A stretch of DNA of 64,000 bases, taken from contig NZ_FXUF01000003.1 of NCBI RefSeq assembly GCF_900182905.1, positions 334,262-398,261 on the forward strand. The letters run 5' to 3'. This stretch comes from Anoxynatronum buryatiense (GTDB taxonomy: Bacteria > Bacillota > Clostridia > Peptostreptococcales > Tindalliaceae). Below the pieces are notes generated by a model. The model saw nothing but the letters and a program-made list of their open reading frames with translations. It did not search any database and was not told where the DNA came from. Made by a program: the position numbers and the translations under genes. Shown here one piece after another: positions 56,482-64,000 of the stretch; position 1 is the stretch's first letter; every line of letters starts with the position of its first letter.

Positions 56482-57687
56482 CTAAGACAAAGCATCTTCG
56501 CACACCACCTGATGCAGTGGCTCTTTAACCCATTCCACTTCAACACTATTCAACAAATCGGTGGTCATCGCTTCCATCTCAATCAATTTTTCCGAGTTTA
56601 CAATTTTATCCAGACGTGGTTTGGTGACAGGACGTTTAGGTAAAAAAACAGTACAACAATCCTCAAATGGTAAAATAGATGTCTCATAAGTATCAATTTT
56701 ACGGGCAAATTGAATGATTTCACTTTTATCCATTGCTATTAATGGTCTAAATACAGGTAGCGATACCGCTTCATTTGTTACACGTATGCTTTGAATTGTT
56801 TGACTTGCCACTTGTCCCAACGACTCCCCAGTAATCAACGCATCGCACTCGTGTGAAGTGGCCAGCAGTTCTGCCAATCGGGTCATCATTCGACGCACTA
56901 AAATTGTTCCTTCGTCATCCGGACACTTCTCGGCAACTTCTTGTTGAAAGGGCAGCAGGTTAATAGAGAATAATTGAATTGGTCCACAATAATGCGAAAG
57001 CAGCCTGGCAAGATTTTTGACTTTATCCATAGCTTGTTTGCTTGTATATGGGTAACTGTGAAAATGCACCGCCTTTAAAGCAACACCTCTTCGAGCCACC
57101 ATCCAGCCAGCCACCGGGCTGTCGATTCCTCCGGAAAGCAACAGCATCGCATTGCCATTAGTTTCCCTTGGCAATCCGCCTAATCCACGAATTCTATCGC
57201 TGAAAATATATGCTGATTCTTTGATTTCCACATGGATGGTTGTCTCTGGATGATGTACATCCACTAAAAGCCCTTCTGTGTGCTTTAACAGATACGCGCC
57301 AATCTCTCGGCTGATTTCTTGAGAGCTATTTGGAAACGACTTATCTGTTCTCTTTGTCTGCACCTTAAATGTTTTTACTCCCCGCTGTAATTGTAGATGC
57401 AACAATTCATTAAGTGCAGCTTCTTTTATCCCTTCCATAACGACAGGAATCTTAACAGCGATACTGATCAAATCAATACCAAATACCTTCATCAACGCTT
57501 TCAGCAGTGGAGATTCATCCCGCTGCTCGATGGGCACGTATATTCGATTGTGCTGCAAATAAAACGAATGACACCCTAGTGGCTTAAGCACGCGACGAAC
57601 TGACTTCATAAGCTTTTCTTCAAAAAGGCGTCGGTTTTTCCCCTTTAAAACCGTTTCACCACTTCGGATAATAATCAGCTTTTCCAA
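56482..57687 (-). CDS. thiI: tRNA 4-thiouridine synthase ThiI
   Basis: ThiI adenylates uridine 8 of tRNA for sulfur transfer. The 401-residue protein has an N-terminal ferredoxin-like/THUMP region and the PP-loop LLLSGGIDSPVAGW near residue 182. It has no rhodanese domain, as in Firmicutes, and the FEDCCTVFLPKRPVTKP region is present. The start is a TTG at 57687 with GAGGTGA upstream. The cysteine desulfurase gene just upstream supplies sulfur. Confidence 0.95.
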   Translation of the reverse strand: MEKLIIIRSGETVLKGKNRRLFEEKLMKSVRRVLKPLGCHSFYLQHNRIYVPIEQRDESPLLKALMKVFGIDLISIAVKIPVVMEGIKEAALNELLHLQLQRGVKTFKVQTKRTDKSFPNSSQEISREIGAYLLKHTEGLLVDVHHPETTIHVEIKESAYIFSDRIRGLGGLPRETNGNAMLLLSGGIDSPVAGWMVARRGVALKAVHFHSYPYTSKQAMDKVKNLARLLSHYCGPIQLFSINLLPFQQEVAEKCPDDEGTILVRRMMTRLAELLATSHECDALITGESLGQVASQTIQSIRVTNEAVSLPVFRPLIAMDKSEIIQFARKIDTYETSILPFEDCCTVFLPKRPVTKPRLDKIVNSEKLIEMEAMTTDLLNSVEVEWVKEPLHQVVCEDALS

Positions 57688-57691
57688 CGAT

Positions 57692-58843
57692 TCACCTCTT
57701 CATCATTTTTCTCATTTTTTTTGTATTTTTTGCCAAACAACCCAAAAAATAATCCAATTCTTCAAGCGTAAGGCTTTCATCAAAACTAACCCTCAAAGCA
57801 CCTTCTATTAAATGATCAGGTACTTTCATCGCCTTTAGAACATGACTGCCTGCCTTGTGTGATGAACATGCCGACCCAGCTGACAGATGAATCCCATCAT
57901 CTGACAACATCCGTAGCATCACTTCGCTCTTTGTTCCTTCAATGCAAACCTGAAGAATCCCCGGAGCCTGATTGTCCTCTGTTGCTTCAATAATGTGAAC
58001 ATCGTCGAGAACTGAATTTAATGTCTCAATCATCTGGTATCTCAAGCTTCTTGTCTTTTTAATTTTTTCGTTCAGGCCATTTATTTTCAACTCTAATGCT
58101 GCTTCCATGCCAGCAATTCCTGCAATATTTTCAGTACCGGCTCGAATCCCGTTTTCTTGTCCACCGCCCATAATCATGGACATCACTTTTCGGGGATAAC
58201 GAATGAATAAGGCTCCAATACCTCTGGGCCCATTGAATTTATGACCACTGATGCTATAAAAATCAGCCTGCAGCGCAGACACATTCACTCGAATTTTTCC
58301 CACAGCCTGAATACCGTCAATGTGAATCAACGTATTCGGATTGCTATCTCGAATGACCTTGATCGCGGCTTCCAACGGTTGTTTAATTCCTGTTTCATTA
58401 TTAACGTGCATCAAACTAACCATTGCTGTTTCACTCGTGACCATTGATTCCAGTGCTGCAACATCAATCATTCCATTTTTCTGACAGGGAATCTGAAATA
58501 CTTGTTCGCCACTTTTTTTTAAAAAGCTGTATGGCATCATCACAGATGGGTGTTCAATAGCGCTACATATCCACTGGTACCGGCCAAACTTCCAACCATG
58601 TGTCCCCATGATTGCCAGATTGTTACCTTCTGACCCTCCTGATGTGAAGATGAGCTCTCCTGATGATACATGGAGCAAATCTTTGATGGTTTTTCGGGAC
58701 AATTCCATTTTCTGATTAACAGAATATCCGGCATGGTGCATTGAGGAAGGGTTCGCATAATTTTCTTGATAGCTTTGATTCATAACACGCATCACATTGA
58801 CATCTAATTTTGTTGTTGATGCATTATCCAAATATATTTCCAT
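57692..58843 (-). CDS. Cysteine desulfurase (NifS/IscS-like), partner of ThiI
   Basis: This PLP enzyme takes sulfur from cysteine. The 383-residue protein has the N-terminal IYLDNASTTKLD, the PLP lysine in SGHKFNGPRGIGALF, and the catalytic Cys in SAGSACSSHKAGSHV. It lies 4 bases from thiI and so is the likely sulfur donor for tRNA thiolation. I chose ATG 58843; an ATG two codons earlier sits directly on the GGGGG site. Confidence 0.95.
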   Translation of the reverse strand: MEIYLDNASTTKLDVNVMRVMNQSYQENYANPSSMHHAGYSVNQKMELSRKTIKDLLHVSSGELIFTSGGSEGNNLAIMGTHGWKFGRYQWICSAIEHPSVMMPYSFLKKSGEQVFQIPCQKNGMIDVAALESMVTSETAMVSLMHVNNETGIKQPLEAAIKVIRDSNPNTLIHIDGIQAVGKIRVNVSALQADFYSISGHKFNGPRGIGALFIRYPRKVMSMIMGGGQENGIRAGTENIAGIAGMEAALELKINGLNEKIKKTRSLRYQMIETLNSVLDDVHIIEATEDNQAPGILQVCIEGTKSEVMLRMLSDDGIHLSAGSACSSHKAGSHVLKAMKVPDHLIEGALRVSFDESLTLEELDYFLGCLAKNTKKMRKMMKR

Positions 58844-58900
58844 ATACATCCCCCGCTTAAATGAACTCGACGCTTATCATCATAACGGAATATGTCAGCG

Positions 58901-58939
58901 ATGTAAAGCTTCCAATCGTTGTTTGTGGATTGGAAGCTT
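58901..58939 (-). terminator. Terminator-like hairpin after the SLH gene
   Basis: Perfect 12-base arms AAGCTTCCAATC and GATTGGAAGCTT; only a short TTT follows on the minus strand, so termination may be partial. Confidence 0.6.
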
Positions 58940-58949
58940 GTCATATGAT

Positions 58950-60350
58950 CTATTGACTTTGAAGAATGATTTGTTTTGCAAGACCTGTGAGATGTTCTTC
59001 CACTTCAGATTCAAAGAACCAATAACGAGAATGTTCCTTTAATTGTTCCCAGTAATTATCGAGGCGATCAAGTGCATAACCCGTTCCTTTATCAATAAAA
59101 CTGATGAATACGTCGTTTTGAATCAGAATTAACAGCGTTGGTATATCTGTTTCGGATTGGATCAAAGGTGGGTATAGTTCCGCCGCCTCTGTCAAACGAT
59201 TTTGATTCAATAGTTTTTCGCTAAGAAGTATCGTTGATTCAATCTTTTCCTGTCGACTCAACTCACTTCGACGGTGTCGCTGCAGTGCATCAATGAAAAG
59301 AGTGTCAGGGGCTTCGTTTTGAATTTCATAAGCTAACAACAAGAAATCATTTACATCCGATGGATTCATACCCATGTATTTTTGCAAGGCTTCTGTTGCC
59401 AGTTCCACCCTTCTTAACGGATTAATGGATTGATCGTAGACCATCAAATAAAAATTATTTGCCAATACTCTCTGATAATCCTGGTTTTTCAGGGTCCATA
59501 AAGTTTCGATTGGATCAGGATCATAAAGATCGCGTTCATCGAATGGTATAAACCCTACAATGTCCCGATATTCCAGAGTCGCAATAATATTATTCATTTT
59601 TCGATCCAACTCATCATATTGACTTCTATTTAATGGAATATCAAGAACCGGATACCCTAATTGTCTATTGTTTTCAGGATACGCAATCGAGAGTCGGTCG
59701 ATTTTCAAGTAGGAAAGATTATGATATATTTTTTCTGCCAGTACAGCTGCTTCAGCTCGGGTTATCAAGTTGTCAGGGCGAAATGTCCCGTCCTCATAAC
59801 CACTGATAATTCCACTTGCCGCCAGTTCGCTCAATTGATTTGCATGGGGATCAGCGGCATTCACATCAATAAAGTGTATATCTGCCGAATTAGAAATAGG
59901 GGGTGTTGTCAGGCCATGTGTTAACAGTGCAACTTCAAGACGTGTAATTGGTATGTTTGGATAAAAAAACTCGCCTGGAAAGACAGTTTTTAATGCGAGG
60001 GCATCTTCCTTGGTCGCAAACATTTGCTGATGAACATTCTGGACACTTTTATATGCCCAGTGATTAACTGGCAGATCATAATAGTCTGCATCACTTATGG
60101 AGAATTCACTCTTCAATCCATTTAAATTAATAATTTTATTGATCATCACAACAAATTCTGCTCTAGTAATGGAATGATCAGGTCTGAAAGTTCCGTCAGG
60201 ATACCCGCTGAAAACCGGAACATCGAAACTTACCTGATAGATTGCTTCTTCAGCCCAGTGATTGTCTATGTCATTGAATATAAAAGCATTGACTGTATAT
60301 GTTGAAAAAATCATCATCAACACCAGCACTACTATGCTCCGTTTTTTCAT
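58950..60350 (-). CDS. Secreted protein with three S-layer homology (SLH) domains
   Basis: The 466-residue protein has a signal peptide (MKKRSIVVLVLMMIFSTYTVNA) and three SLH repeats in about residues 22-225: FNDIDNHWAEEAIYQV with GYPDGTFRPDHSITRAEF, YYDLPVNHWAYKSV with PITRLEVALL, and FIDVNAADPHANQLSELAASG with GYEDGTFRPDNLITRAEAA. SLH domains bind wall polymers. The C-terminal half (about 240 residues) is mostly helical with no family I recognise. ATG 60350 follows AGGAGGG. Confidence 0.9.
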   Translation of the reverse strand: MKKRSIVVLVLMMIFSTYTVNAFIFNDIDNHWAEEAIYQVSFDVPVFSGYPDGTFRPDHSITRAEFVVMINKIINLNGLKSEFSISDADYYDLPVNHWAYKSVQNVHQQMFATKEDALALKTVFPGEFFYPNIPITRLEVALLTHGLTTPPISNSADIHFIDVNAADPHANQLSELAASGIISGYEDGTFRPDNLITRAEAAVLAEKIYHNLSYLKIDRLSIAYPENNRQLGYPVLDIPLNRSQYDELDRKMNNIIATLEYRDIVGFIPFDERDLYDPDPIETLWTLKNQDYQRVLANNFYLMVYDQSINPLRRVELATEALQKYMGMNPSDVNDFLLLAYEIQNEAPDTLFIDALQRHRRSELSRQEKIESTILLSEKLLNQNRLTEAAELYPPLIQSETDIPTLLILIQNDVFISFIDKGTGYALDRLDNYWEQLKEHSRYWFFESEVEEHLTGLAKQIILQSQ

Positions 60351-60507
60351 GATTTCCCTCCTGTTAAAAGTCAAATTCGTTATATAATACCACATGACTT
60401 ATTTCATTTGGCCTCGCTATGTTTACATACTACCCAATAGTTGTAACGATATTGCCAGTAAATGGTTTCAGATTTCATGAAACATTTTTTGATTCTTCTT
60501 CTGAAAA

Positions 60508-60559
60508 TGACAAACAAGCGATTCGAGGCACTCCCCTGAAAGAATGCCTTGAATCGCTT
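60508..60559 (-). terminator. Terminator-like hairpin after the SpoIID-type gene
   Basis: Arms AAGCGATTCAAGGCA and TGCCTCGAATCGCTT (one G-U-type mismatch) are followed by GTTTGTCATTTT on the minus strand. The rest of the 60351-60593 gap shows no gene. Confidence 0.68.
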
Positions 60560-60593
60560 ATTGGGCTTAATCACAAACTATTAAATCTACAAA

Positions 60594-62558
60594 TTATTCG
60601 ATGTGAACTCCTGAATAATAGTGTTGCAGAATCTGCTGCCAGGAGTATCCTGCTTCTGCCATCGATTTTGCTCCATATTGACTCATACCAACACCATGGC
60701 CATATCCTTTTCCAGCAAAAATGACTGATTGATTATTCAGTTGTATATTGAAATAGTGGCTTTTAAGCCCGAATACCCATCGATTCTCCTGCTTAATTAA
60801 TTCTTGAATACCCTGACTACCCACAACGATCAATTTGCTGACACGTCCGTTTTCAGTCATCTCATCAATATAAACATTTTCTACTTCACCAATGTTCATT
60901 TGATTATTGCGCATTGCCTGTTCCAACTCTGGATATGTCATACTAACTTCCCAGCTCGCGTGTGGAGCATTGAGCGAATATGAATCATCTACTCCTCTAG
61001 CATATGGAACTGCTTCACGCCACACATTCTCACTGGATTCAGTTCGCCCTCCGCTATTGGAATGATAATACGGAATTACCAGTTCCCCCTGATAGGTCAT
61101 CACTATTCCTGTGGTTTGATCGACTGCTTGATTGGTGCTTGATTGTTCACTGGTATATCCACCATATACCTGAGAATTGACCGTTGTGCAAACGTCAAAA
61201 CCCAAATCGCGATATTTGCCAAGGTTCGCAATGGCAAAACCTCTGGCGGCAACAGCCTGTGCCTTGAGTGCTTCTAAACTCCAACTATGTGGCATCTCGC
61301 GTGGTACAACACCGTACAAGTATTGTTCAATAGGCAGTCGATTAATGACCGTCACGTTTTCGAATGGTTTTCGAATGGCTGTCACTGATCCACGATATTT
61401 TGCCTGACCAATTTGCACCAATGACTGATCAGGATTATTCGATTCCGAGATAATGTGAAGCGGCGTTTCTGATGAATATACAATAATTGGATTTCCTGAG
61501 CTGCTACTGATTCGAATACGTCTTGAGTCAGCGGCAACAACATGCCACAACACAGAATCAACTTCCAGCTTTATGATATCCCGATCTGCATCTGAAGCTG
61601 TTTGGTAAGGACCAACGTAAACGTTCCATCCATGCATGTCACGTGCGATTAACCCGGTTACTCCTGACAAACGCAGCTCTTGCAAGAATTCCTGGGCCTT
61701 CTCCAATGTTTGTATCCACCCATCAGTACCAATGTAATAATTGTCATCACGTACCAGCTGCAATTGATTAGTGTCTTGGATTCTAATCTGTGGATTGAAC
61801 TGATCACCAGCAAATTCACCAATAACAAATCCATCACCTGTTGTTACCTGTATGCGAGACAAAGCCGTTTCACCAAAATTAATCCCTACGTCAATATACT
61901 TTGGAATATCTGATTTATCAAATGGTTGATGATAACTATAACTTTCTTCCGGATCCAGTTGAGTCGAGTGTCTGGTGACAGTAGTAACTGTTTCTGTTTT
62001 GTTGTCATTCTGTGTAATTGATGTTTCTAGTAAAGGTTCGGGAAATTCCAGAGACGCAACACGAGCCTGTTCGCTCCAGCCCACATTCCCATAGTTTTTC
62101 AATTGATTAAAGTAAATTGCTGTCTGACCATCAATGTTAAAAGAAACCACTTCAATACCATCAAGATAAGTTTTGATGTCGGTAAACAATACCGGATAAA
62201 GTCGCTTACCCGGTTCTGTCTGAGATACTTCATAAGGCTTTCCGGTAATACTTTGTGCTGAATTTCTGTTTACATGAAGTGTTCTCTCCTGTTCATTCCA
62301 TGAAACGTTAAAACCATATGCCCGTAAATCTTCAACGATGATCGCGGTATATCCGTTAATATTAAGAGAAGGAATAGATTTATTGTCAATGACCGCAAGA
62401 ATATCAGTGGAAAGAACCTCGCCAATCTCCGTGCCCACTGTCATAGCGTGGCTGATATTTGTCATCAGTAACATAATAGTCAGAATGACTATCATGCTGA
62501 TAGTCATTATTAAACATTTTCCTTTAGTTGAAGAACTCCTATAATGAAATGCTCTCAT
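60594..62558 (-). CDS. SpoIID/LytB-domain protein with copper-amine-oxidase-like N-domain and SPOR domain
   Basis: The 654-residue secreted protein has a signal peptide or anchor (about residues 16-38). Next are two copies of a copper-amine-oxidase-N-like repeat (GYTAIIVEDLRAYGFNVSWNEQ and GQTAIYFNQLKNYGNVGWSEQ), then a SPOR-like region near 285-330 (GWNVYVGPYQTASDADRDI). The C-terminus is a SpoIID domain with PREMPHSWSLEALKAQAVAARGFA, whose Glu is the catalytic residue of the lytic transglycosylase, and GYGHGVGMSQYGA. It may be a vegetative or sporulation wall enzyme. ATG 62558 follows GGAGGA by 7 bases. Confidence 0.9.
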   Translation of the reverse strand: MRAFHYRSSSTKGKCLIMTISMIVILTIMLLMTNISHAMTVGTEIGEVLSTDILAVIDNKSIPSLNINGYTAIIVEDLRAYGFNVSWNEQERTLHVNRNSAQSITGKPYEVSQTEPGKRLYPVLFTDIKTYLDGIEVVSFNIDGQTAIYFNQLKNYGNVGWSEQARVASLEFPEPLLETSITQNDNKTETVTTVTRHSTQLDPEESYSYHQPFDKSDIPKYIDVGINFGETALSRIQVTTGDGFVIGEFAGDQFNPQIRIQDTNQLQLVRDDNYYIGTDGWIQTLEKAQEFLQELRLSGVTGLIARDMHGWNVYVGPYQTASDADRDIIKLEVDSVLWHVVAADSRRIRISSSSGNPIIVYSSETPLHIISESNNPDQSLVQIGQAKYRGSVTAIRKPFENVTVINRLPIEQYLYGVVPREMPHSWSLEALKAQAVAARGFAIANLGKYRDLGFDVCTTVNSQVYGGYTSEQSSTNQAVDQTTGIVMTYQGELVIPYYHSNSGGRTESSENVWREAVPYARGVDDSYSLNAPHASWEVSMTYPELEQAMRNNQMNIGEVENVYIDEMTENGRVSKLIVVGSQGIQELIKQENRWVFGLKSHYFNIQLNNQSVIFAGKGYGHGVGMSQYGAKSMAEAGYSWQQILQHYYSGVHIE

Positions 62559-62588
62559 GGCATATTCCTCCTCTATGAAACTACATTT

Positions 62589-62617
62589 ATTTTACATAAT
62601 ATGGCTGTTTTAGTAAA
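62589..62617 (-). promoter_or_regulatory. Possible promoter of the SpoIID-type gene
   Basis: TTTACT (62612-62617), a 17-base spacer and TAAAAT (62589-62594) on the minus strand, 31 bases before the start. A sporulation-type promoter was not evident. Confidence 0.4.
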
Positions 62618-62804
62618 GGGATATGACTGACATGTTATGTAGTTGTAAGAATCAAGTCTAATTTCTCACATTTAACCATGGTGTTGTTCTGTTATCTCAA
62701 AAGGAACATGATGATCATATCATAAGGCTCTGTGTGAAATTTTTATGATCAAATGACATCAACTGTGTTCTATTTTTAAGTCATAATCATAATTATATCA
62801 TGCG

Positions 62805-62841
62805 AAAAAGGCCCGAACGTTTATTTAACGTTTGGACCTTT
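62805..62841 (-). terminator. Terminator of the 5S rRNA-tRNA array
   Basis: Stem AAGGTCCAAACGTT/AACGTTCGGGCCTT with an AAATA loop, followed by TTTTT on the minus strand. It lies just past tRNA-Arg. Confidence 0.85.
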
Positions 62842-62849
62842 GTACGTTC

Positions 62850-62926
62850 TGGTGCGCCCAGAGAGATTCGAACTCCCGACCTCTTGATTCGTAGTCAAGC
62901 ACTCTATCCAGCTGAGCTATGAGCGC
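62850..62926 (-). tRNA. tRNA-Arg (ACG)
   Basis: Cloverleaf on the minus strand starting GCGCTCATAGCTCAG, with anticodon loop CTACGAA and encoded CCA. It is the last gene of the array. Confidence 0.96.
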
Positions 62927-62932
62927 ACGATG

Positions 62933-63006
<74 letters not shown>

Positions 63007-63015
63007 TGATAAATC

Positions 63016-63091
63016 TGGTGACCCATCCGCGACTCGAACGCGGGACACCCTGATTAAAAGTCAGGTGCTCTACCAACTGAGCTAATGGGTC
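63016..63091 (-). tRNA. tRNA-Lys (UUU)
   Basis: Minus strand GACCCATTAGCTCAG, anticodon TTT in CTGACTTTTAATCAG, acceptor end ATGGGTCACCA. Confidence 0.96.
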
Positions 63092-63098
63092 AAATCAC

Positions 63099-63173
63099 TG
63101 GAGCGGAAGACGGGAATCGAACCCGCGACCCTCGCCTTGGCAAGGCGATGCTCTACCGCTGAGCCACTTCCGC
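63099..63173 (-). tRNA. tRNA-Gly (GCC)
   Basis: Minus strand GCGGAAGTGGCTCAG, anticodon GCC in CGCCTTGCCAAGGCG, encoded CCA. Confidence 0.96.
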
Positions 63174-63187
63174 ATAGTAATAAAATG

Positions 63188-63270
63188 TGGTGCGGGTGGA
63201 GGGACTTGAACCCCCACGGTCGCCCGCTAGATCCTAAGTCTAGTGCGTCTGCCAATTCCGCCACACCCGC
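63188..63270 (-). tRNA. tRNA-Leu (UAG)
   Basis: Minus strand GCGGGTGTGGCGGAATTGG, anticodon TAG in CTAGACTTAGGATCTAG, with a class II variable arm and encoded CCA. Confidence 0.96.
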
Positions 63271-63283
63271 AACAATATAAAGA

Positions 63284-63360
63284 TGGCGACCCGGAAGGGG
63301 CTCGAACCCTCGACCTCCAGCGTGACAGGCTGGCATTCTAACCAACTGAACTACCGGGCC
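63284..63360 (-). tRNA. tRNA-Asp (GUC)
   Basis: Minus strand GGCCCGGTAGTTCAG, anticodon GTC in CAGCCTGTCACGCTG, discriminator G and encoded CCA. Confidence 0.96.
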
Positions 63361-63366
63361 GGATAT

Positions 63367-63442
63367 TGGTGGGAGCAACAGGGCTCGAACCTGTGACCCC
63401 CTGCTTGTAAGGCAGGTGCTCTCCCAGCTGAGCTATGCTCCC
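63367..63442 (-). tRNA. tRNA-Val (UAC)
   Basis: Minus strand GGGAGCATAGCTCAG, anticodon TAC in CTGCCTTACAAGCAG, encoded CCA. Confidence 0.96.
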
Positions 63443-63446
63443 ACAT

Positions 63447-63521
63447 TGGTGACCCCTAGGGGAATCGAACCCCTGTTACCGCCGTGAAAGGGCGGTGTCT
63501 TAACCGCTTGACCAAGGGGCC
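63447..63521 (-). tRNA. tRNA-Glu (UUC)
   Basis: Minus strand GGCCCCTTGGTCAAG, anticodon TTC in CCGCCCTTTCACGGCGG, encoded CCA. Confidence 0.96.
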
Positions 63522-63529
63522 TGGTTAAT

Positions 63530-63606
63530 TGGTAGCGGCAACAGGAATCGAACCTGTGACCTTTCGGGTATGAACCGAACGCTCTAGCCGGCTGAGCTAT
63601 GCCGCC
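63530..63606 (-). tRNA. tRNA-Met (CAU), elongator
   Basis: Minus strand GGCGGCATAGCTCAG with anticodon CAT in TCGGTTCATACCCGA. The acceptor and D arm match elongator Met tRNA of Firmicutes rather than initiator or Ile2. Confidence 0.92.
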
Positions 63607-63618
63607 ATATTAAAACAA

Positions 63619-63694
63619 TGGTTGCGGGGACAGGATTCGAACCTGCGGCCTCCGGGTTATGAGCCCGACGAGCTTCCAGCTGCTCCACCCCGCG
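63619..63694 (-). tRNA. Initiator tRNA-fMet (CAU)
   Basis: Minus strand CGCGGGGTGGAGCAG with anticodon CAT in GGGCTCATAACCC. The unpaired first base C1 against A72 and the three G-C pairs of the anticodon stem mark the initiator. Confidence 0.97.
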
Positions 63695-63724
63695 TCGTTA
63701 ATTGATGAATCTTAGCTAAAATCC

Positions 63725-63813
63725 TGGTGCCGAAGACCGGAATCGAACCGGTACGATCTTGAAGGATCGCAGGATTTTAAGTCCTGTGCGTCTGCCAGTT
63801 CCGCCACTTCGGC
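63725..63813 (-). tRNA. tRNA-Leu (UAA)
   Basis: Minus strand GCCGAAGTGGCGGAACTGG, anticodon TAA in CAGGACTTAAAATCCTG, class II variable arm (CGATCCTTCAAGATCG), encoded CCA. Confidence 0.96.
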
Positions 63814-63818
63814 ATGAT

Positions 63819-63893
63819 TGGCTCCAGAGAGAGGACTCGAACCTCCAACCTACCGGTTAACAGCCGGGTGCTCCACCATTGAGCTACTCTGGA
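63819..63893 (-). tRNA. tRNA-Asn (GUU)
   Basis: Minus strand TCCAGAGTAGCTCAATGG, anticodon GTT in CCGGCTGTTAACCGG, encoded CCA. First tRNA after 5S rRNA. Confidence 0.96.
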
Positions 63894-63916
63894 ATGTTAG
63901 GGTATTTAGAAGGTAA

Positions 63917-64000
63917 GGAGTCGCAGCGACCTACTCTCCCAGGACTTCACGTCCCAGTACCATCAGCGCTGAAGGGCTTAACGGCTGTGTTCGGGATGGA
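63917..64000 (-). rRNA. 5S ribosomal RNA, 3' part (cut by window edge)
   Basis: The minus strand reads TCCATCCCGAACACAGCCG at the window edge, then GCGCTGATGGTACTGG and GGGAGAGTAGGTCGC, all conserved 5S rRNA blocks. The 5' end and presumably 23S and 16S lie beyond 64000. The exact 3' end is estimated. Confidence 0.93.

Overview
The window reads as chromosomal core DNA of an anaerobic, low-to-mid GC Firmicute of class Clostridia. Supporting signs are an Rnf complex in the clostridial C-D-G-E-A-B order, a six-cysteine SCIFF peptide with its radical-SAM maturase, ribosomal protein L27 with a cleavable N-terminus beside its protease Prp, a leucine T-box, a SpoIID-type protein and strong GGAGG ribosome-binding sites. 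A complete selenocysteine toolkit (selA, selB, tRNA-Sec, selD) is present. A genus in or near the Alkaliphilus/Tindallia group is a guess from gene order only. I see no phage, insertion sequence, CRISPR array or obvious foreign island. Almost every gene lies on the minus strand; the exceptions are an AGCS symporter, a D-Ala-D-Ala carboxypeptidase, a class A PBP and mog.

Layout, from high to low coordinates (the direction of most transcription). A partial 5S rRNA is followed by twelve tRNAs (64000-62850) and a terminator. Then come a SpoIID/SPOR protein, an S-layer-homology protein, a cysteine desulfurase with thiI, and moaC convergent with mog. The plus-strand class A PBP follows, then small metabolic genes (Nudix-like, YigZ, CoA-binding, nadE), yebC and a secreted NlpC/P60 protein. 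A five-gene signalling cluster (DRTGG, ATPase, DRTGG, PHP, ATPase) runs straight into rnfCDGEAB, which ends at a terminator. Next is a cell-shape and division block (Gx/HepI-like protein, DUF4321, radC, mreC, mreD, pbp2, minC, minD, minE, mgsA) that lacks mreB. It is followed by two radical-SAM-linked genes with RNase G, then rplU-prp-rpmA-obgE-nadD-yqeK-rsfS, and T-box-leuS. A PAS/HTH regulator with ridA, then dacF and comEA, lead to selD.

The lower 17 kb hold selD (with an in-frame UGA for selenocysteine), the AGCS symporter, selA-selB-tRNA-Sec, fur-ruvC-ruvA-ruvB-DUF2905-queA-tgt-yajC, the SCIFF pair, a gamma-carbonic-anhydrase-like protein and secD-secF. A terminator then separates these from apt and the 5' end of relA.

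Much of the interest lies in decoding and start sites. SelD is itself a selenoprotein with a visible SECIS hairpin. The NlpC/P60 protein, and possibly the ATPase of the signalling cluster, appear to start at ATT. Several genes use TTG or GTG. The best candidate for an under-described system is the DRTGG/ATPase/PHP signalling cluster joined to rnf. I cannot show from sequence alone that it is new.
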